Part shown: in pieces, positions 5,538 to 6,371 of the stretch
Numbering within the stretch: the first letter of the stretch is position 1
How the letters are laid out: each line of letters begins with the position of its first letter
From: Actinomycetes bacterium
GTDB lineage: Bacteria > Actinomycetota > Acidimicrobiia > Acidimicrobiales > Acidimicrobiaceae
Direction: 5' to 3'
DNA: 6,371 nt
NCBI GenBank assembly: GCA_021819025.1
Contig: JAKASN010000120.1
Coordinates: forward strand, 1-6,371
Notes under the pieces: generated by a model
The model's input: the letters and a program-made list of their open reading frames with translations, nothing else
The model's database searches: none
Told to the model about the DNA's origin: nothing
Made by a program: the position numbers and the translations under genes

Positions 5538-5762
5538 CTAACTAAGTAGGTCGATCTCGGTAAGATCGTCAAGGCATTTCTCCAGTAGCTCGATATCCCC
5601 CGGCTCAATAGTCTCTAGATCGCCATAACCCCAGCAGAACACGTCATTGACGTTGAACACCGGAACGGGCTTGCCGTCGAGGATCTCAATTTCCATATCG
5701 ATCCCGGCCTCATCAAGAAGTGCCGCGACTTTCCGCAAGTGGTCACAGTCTGAACACACCAT
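5538..5762 (-). CDS. small glutaredoxin-like CxxC protein, 74 aa
   Basis: The product begins MVCSDCDHLRKVAALLDEAG and continues IDMEIEIL. A CxxC is followed by a helix with K and LLxxxGI and then a strand, the layout of glutaredoxin/NrdH proteins. GKPVPVF could supply the cis-proline (P34) before the third strand, and WGYGDLETI resembles the Gly-Gly/Asp-Asp-Leu region. The final helix is acidic. Compared with ~80-aa glutaredoxins, the first β-strand is nearly absent, so redox activity is inferred rather than assured. AAGGAGG (5776-5770) lies 7 nt before the chosen ATG at 5762. An adjacent ATG at 5765 (4 nt spacing) overlaps the upstream stop as TGATG. It is the last gene of the right-hand small-gene operon. 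Confidence 0.68.
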   Translation of the reverse strand: MVCSDCDHLRKVAALLDEAGIDMEIEILDGKPVPVFNVNDVFCWGYGDLETIEPGDIELLEKCLDDLTEIDLLS

Positions 5763-5764
5763 CA

Positions 5765-6016
5765 TCACCCCTCCTTGTCGAATGTCAAACATTCCTCTCG
5801 GGGGTCTGTAACCCACGACCTTTTCAGGCCGTCTCCGTGGCAGCACCCGTAGAAGCACGCCTCGTGCGGCGTTCTACAGTGGTCACACCATCCGTCTTCA
5901 GCAGTGGCTCGATTCCGGCAGCGGTCAACGTAGGGATTAGGCGCGCTCTCCGGGTCGCCAGTGTCAATCCGCGAGAGGCAGCGGCATCGAAGCTCCGGGT
6001 GCGGGTCAAGAGTCAT
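5765..6016 (-). CDS. Cys-rich small protein, probable zinc binder, 83 aa
   Basis: The ATG at 6014-6016 follows AAGGAGGGAGA, a strong ribosome site coded by the end of the preceding gene, and overlaps that gene's stop as ATGA. Nine cysteines occur: CRC at 11-13, C33, CDHC at 44-47, C54, CC at 58-59 and C76. The core RCRNRATAEDGWCDHCRTPH resembles the short zinc-knuckle proteins common in actinophages. A structural zinc site formed by C33 with C44, C47 and a further Cys or His is likely. The exact role is unknown; nucleic-acid or protein binding is possible. The last residues FDKEG are specified by the Shine-Dalgarno of the next gene. Confidence 0.75.
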   Translation of the reverse strand: MTLDPHPELRCRCLSRIDTGDPESAPNPYVDRCRNRATAEDGWCDHCRTPHEACFYGCCHGDGLKRSWVTDPREECLTFDKEG

Positions 6017-6153
6017 TCTCCCTCCTTGGCCGCAACCTTGTCATCGTGCCTGCGTTTGATCCGGGCTGCCTGCTTGGCGAACTCCCGGCGAGACCAGCGG
6101 CAGCCCTGCTTCCCTGATGTCATAATGTCGCGCGATATGGATTTGGTAGCCAT
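6013..6153 (-). CDS. small basic protein, 46 aa
   Basis: The product runs MATKSISRDIMTSGKQGCRW, then SRREFAKQAARIKRRHDD, ending KEGE. It is strongly basic in the middle and probably helical; it may bind nucleic acid, but no family is recognised. GGAGG (6165-6161) lies 7 nt before this ATG and 4 nt before an adjacent ATG at 6156. Both starts overlap the stop of the 55-aa gene. Its own TGA overlaps the next ATG (ATGA). Support comes from the ribosome site and exact overlaps at both ends rather than from homology. Confidence 0.62.
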   Translation of the reverse strand: MATKSISRDIMTSGKQGCRWSRREFAKQAARIKRRHDDKVAAKEGE

Positions 6154-6320
6154 CATTCGTCCTCCGGCTCTTCCAGGCCACTCTGTCTCAAAAACTCAGC
6201 CCATCCAGCCCGCCGGACGATACCGGGCGACTCGTGTGGTGCCGCCCCGCGTTCAATCGCCTCCACGCAGGCGTCTATCCCCGCTTGGACCCTCTTTCGC
6301 CAGTCGGCGCGTGCGTCCAT
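6153..6320 (-). CDS. small hypothetical protein, 55 aa
   Basis: The product is MDARADWRKRVQAGIDACVE, then AIERGAAPHESPGIVRRAGW, then an acidic end ESGLEEPEDE-like tail (FLRQSGLEEPEDE). It is amphipathic and mostly helical by appearance, with no signal or membrane segment and no recognised family. AAGGAG (6331-6326) precedes ATG 6318-6320 by 5 nt. The start overlaps the stop of a gene entering from the right edge (TGATG), and its TGA overlaps the next start. It belongs to the right-hand small-gene operon. Confidence 0.62.
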   Translation of the reverse strand: MDARADWRKRVQAGIDACVEAIERGAAPHESPGIVRRAGWAEFLRQSGLEEPEDE

Positions 6321-6371
6321 CACCTCTCCTTGTGGTAAACGGTTCGCCGGTGGCGGGTGCCCTCGAGAAAT
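6320..6371 (-). CDS. C-terminal end of a gene entering from the right edge
   Basis: The last 16 codons read FLEGTRHRRTVYHKER before TGA 6320-6322. The stop shares one base with the next ATG, the same joint type seen elsewhere in this operon, and the HKER codons carry the next gene's AAGGAG. Too little is visible to assign a family. Confidence 0.5.
   Translation of the reverse strand, partial: FLEGTRHRRTVYHKER

Noticed and set aside
4881..5549. 222-codon plus-strand frame
   Set aside because: It overlaps the supported XRE gene antisense, has no start signal and a low-complexity product; only the 5211-5330 segment is of interest.
1..6371. CRISPR array, tRNA or rRNA genes, retron or diversity-generating repeat pairs
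   Set aside because: No regularly spaced repeats, no tRNA cloverleaf or conserved rRNA segment, and no reverse transcriptase motif were seen on either strand.

Overview
The window reads as a patchwork of mobile-element DNA, probably from an actinobacterium. Grounds for this are GTG/TTG starts, a leaderless-type regulator promoter, a B-lectin protein with the GIPQALPGSKM cell-wall-lytic signature, and actinophage-like small zinc proteins. This host assignment is an inference; the sequence carries no rRNA or housekeeping marker. Every credible gene lies on the minus strand, so it is best read from right to left.

Right end (5538-6371): a tight run of very small genes. A partial gene enters from the right edge, followed by 55-aa, 46-aa, 83-aa (Cys-rich, zinc-knuckle-like) and 74-aa (glutaredoxin-like, CxxC) proteins. 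The joints are TGATG or ATGA stop/start overlaps, or a 2-nt gap. Strong Shine-Dalgarno sequences lie inside the 3' end of the preceding gene. This looks like a phage or integrative-element accessory operon. Two of these genes are below 60 codons.

Centre-right (3864-5537): about 590 nt with no secure gene, then an XRE regulator and a nucleotidyltransferase-fold protein that form a pair resembling a toxin-antitoxin or abortive-infection module. The nucleotidyltransferase has its GS...DxD and third-acid motifs but no normal start codon. It lies in the same frame as the regulator, separated only by a TAG.

Centre (2206-3874): a near-consensus promoter (TTGACA, 17 nt, TATTGT) overlaps the 3' end of the nucleotidyltransferase. 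It drives a secreted protein that fuses a three-repeat B-lectin domain to a lytic-transglycosylase/APF-type domain. A putative lipoprotein is translationally linked behind it. This pair is the most distinctive cargo in the window, perhaps a lectin-targeted cell-wall enzyme.

Left (1-2205): a decayed stretch with an orphan C-terminal coding remnant, an IS21-like terminal motif and a nested inverted repeat. It is followed by a second small operon (53-aa protein, 127-aa protein, ASCH-domain protein) joined by GTGA overlaps and carrying a repeated start-site sequence. The ASCH gene runs directly into the C-terminal part of an IS1634/IS4-type transposase, which supplies its last residues. A possible partial gene leaves the window at the left edge.
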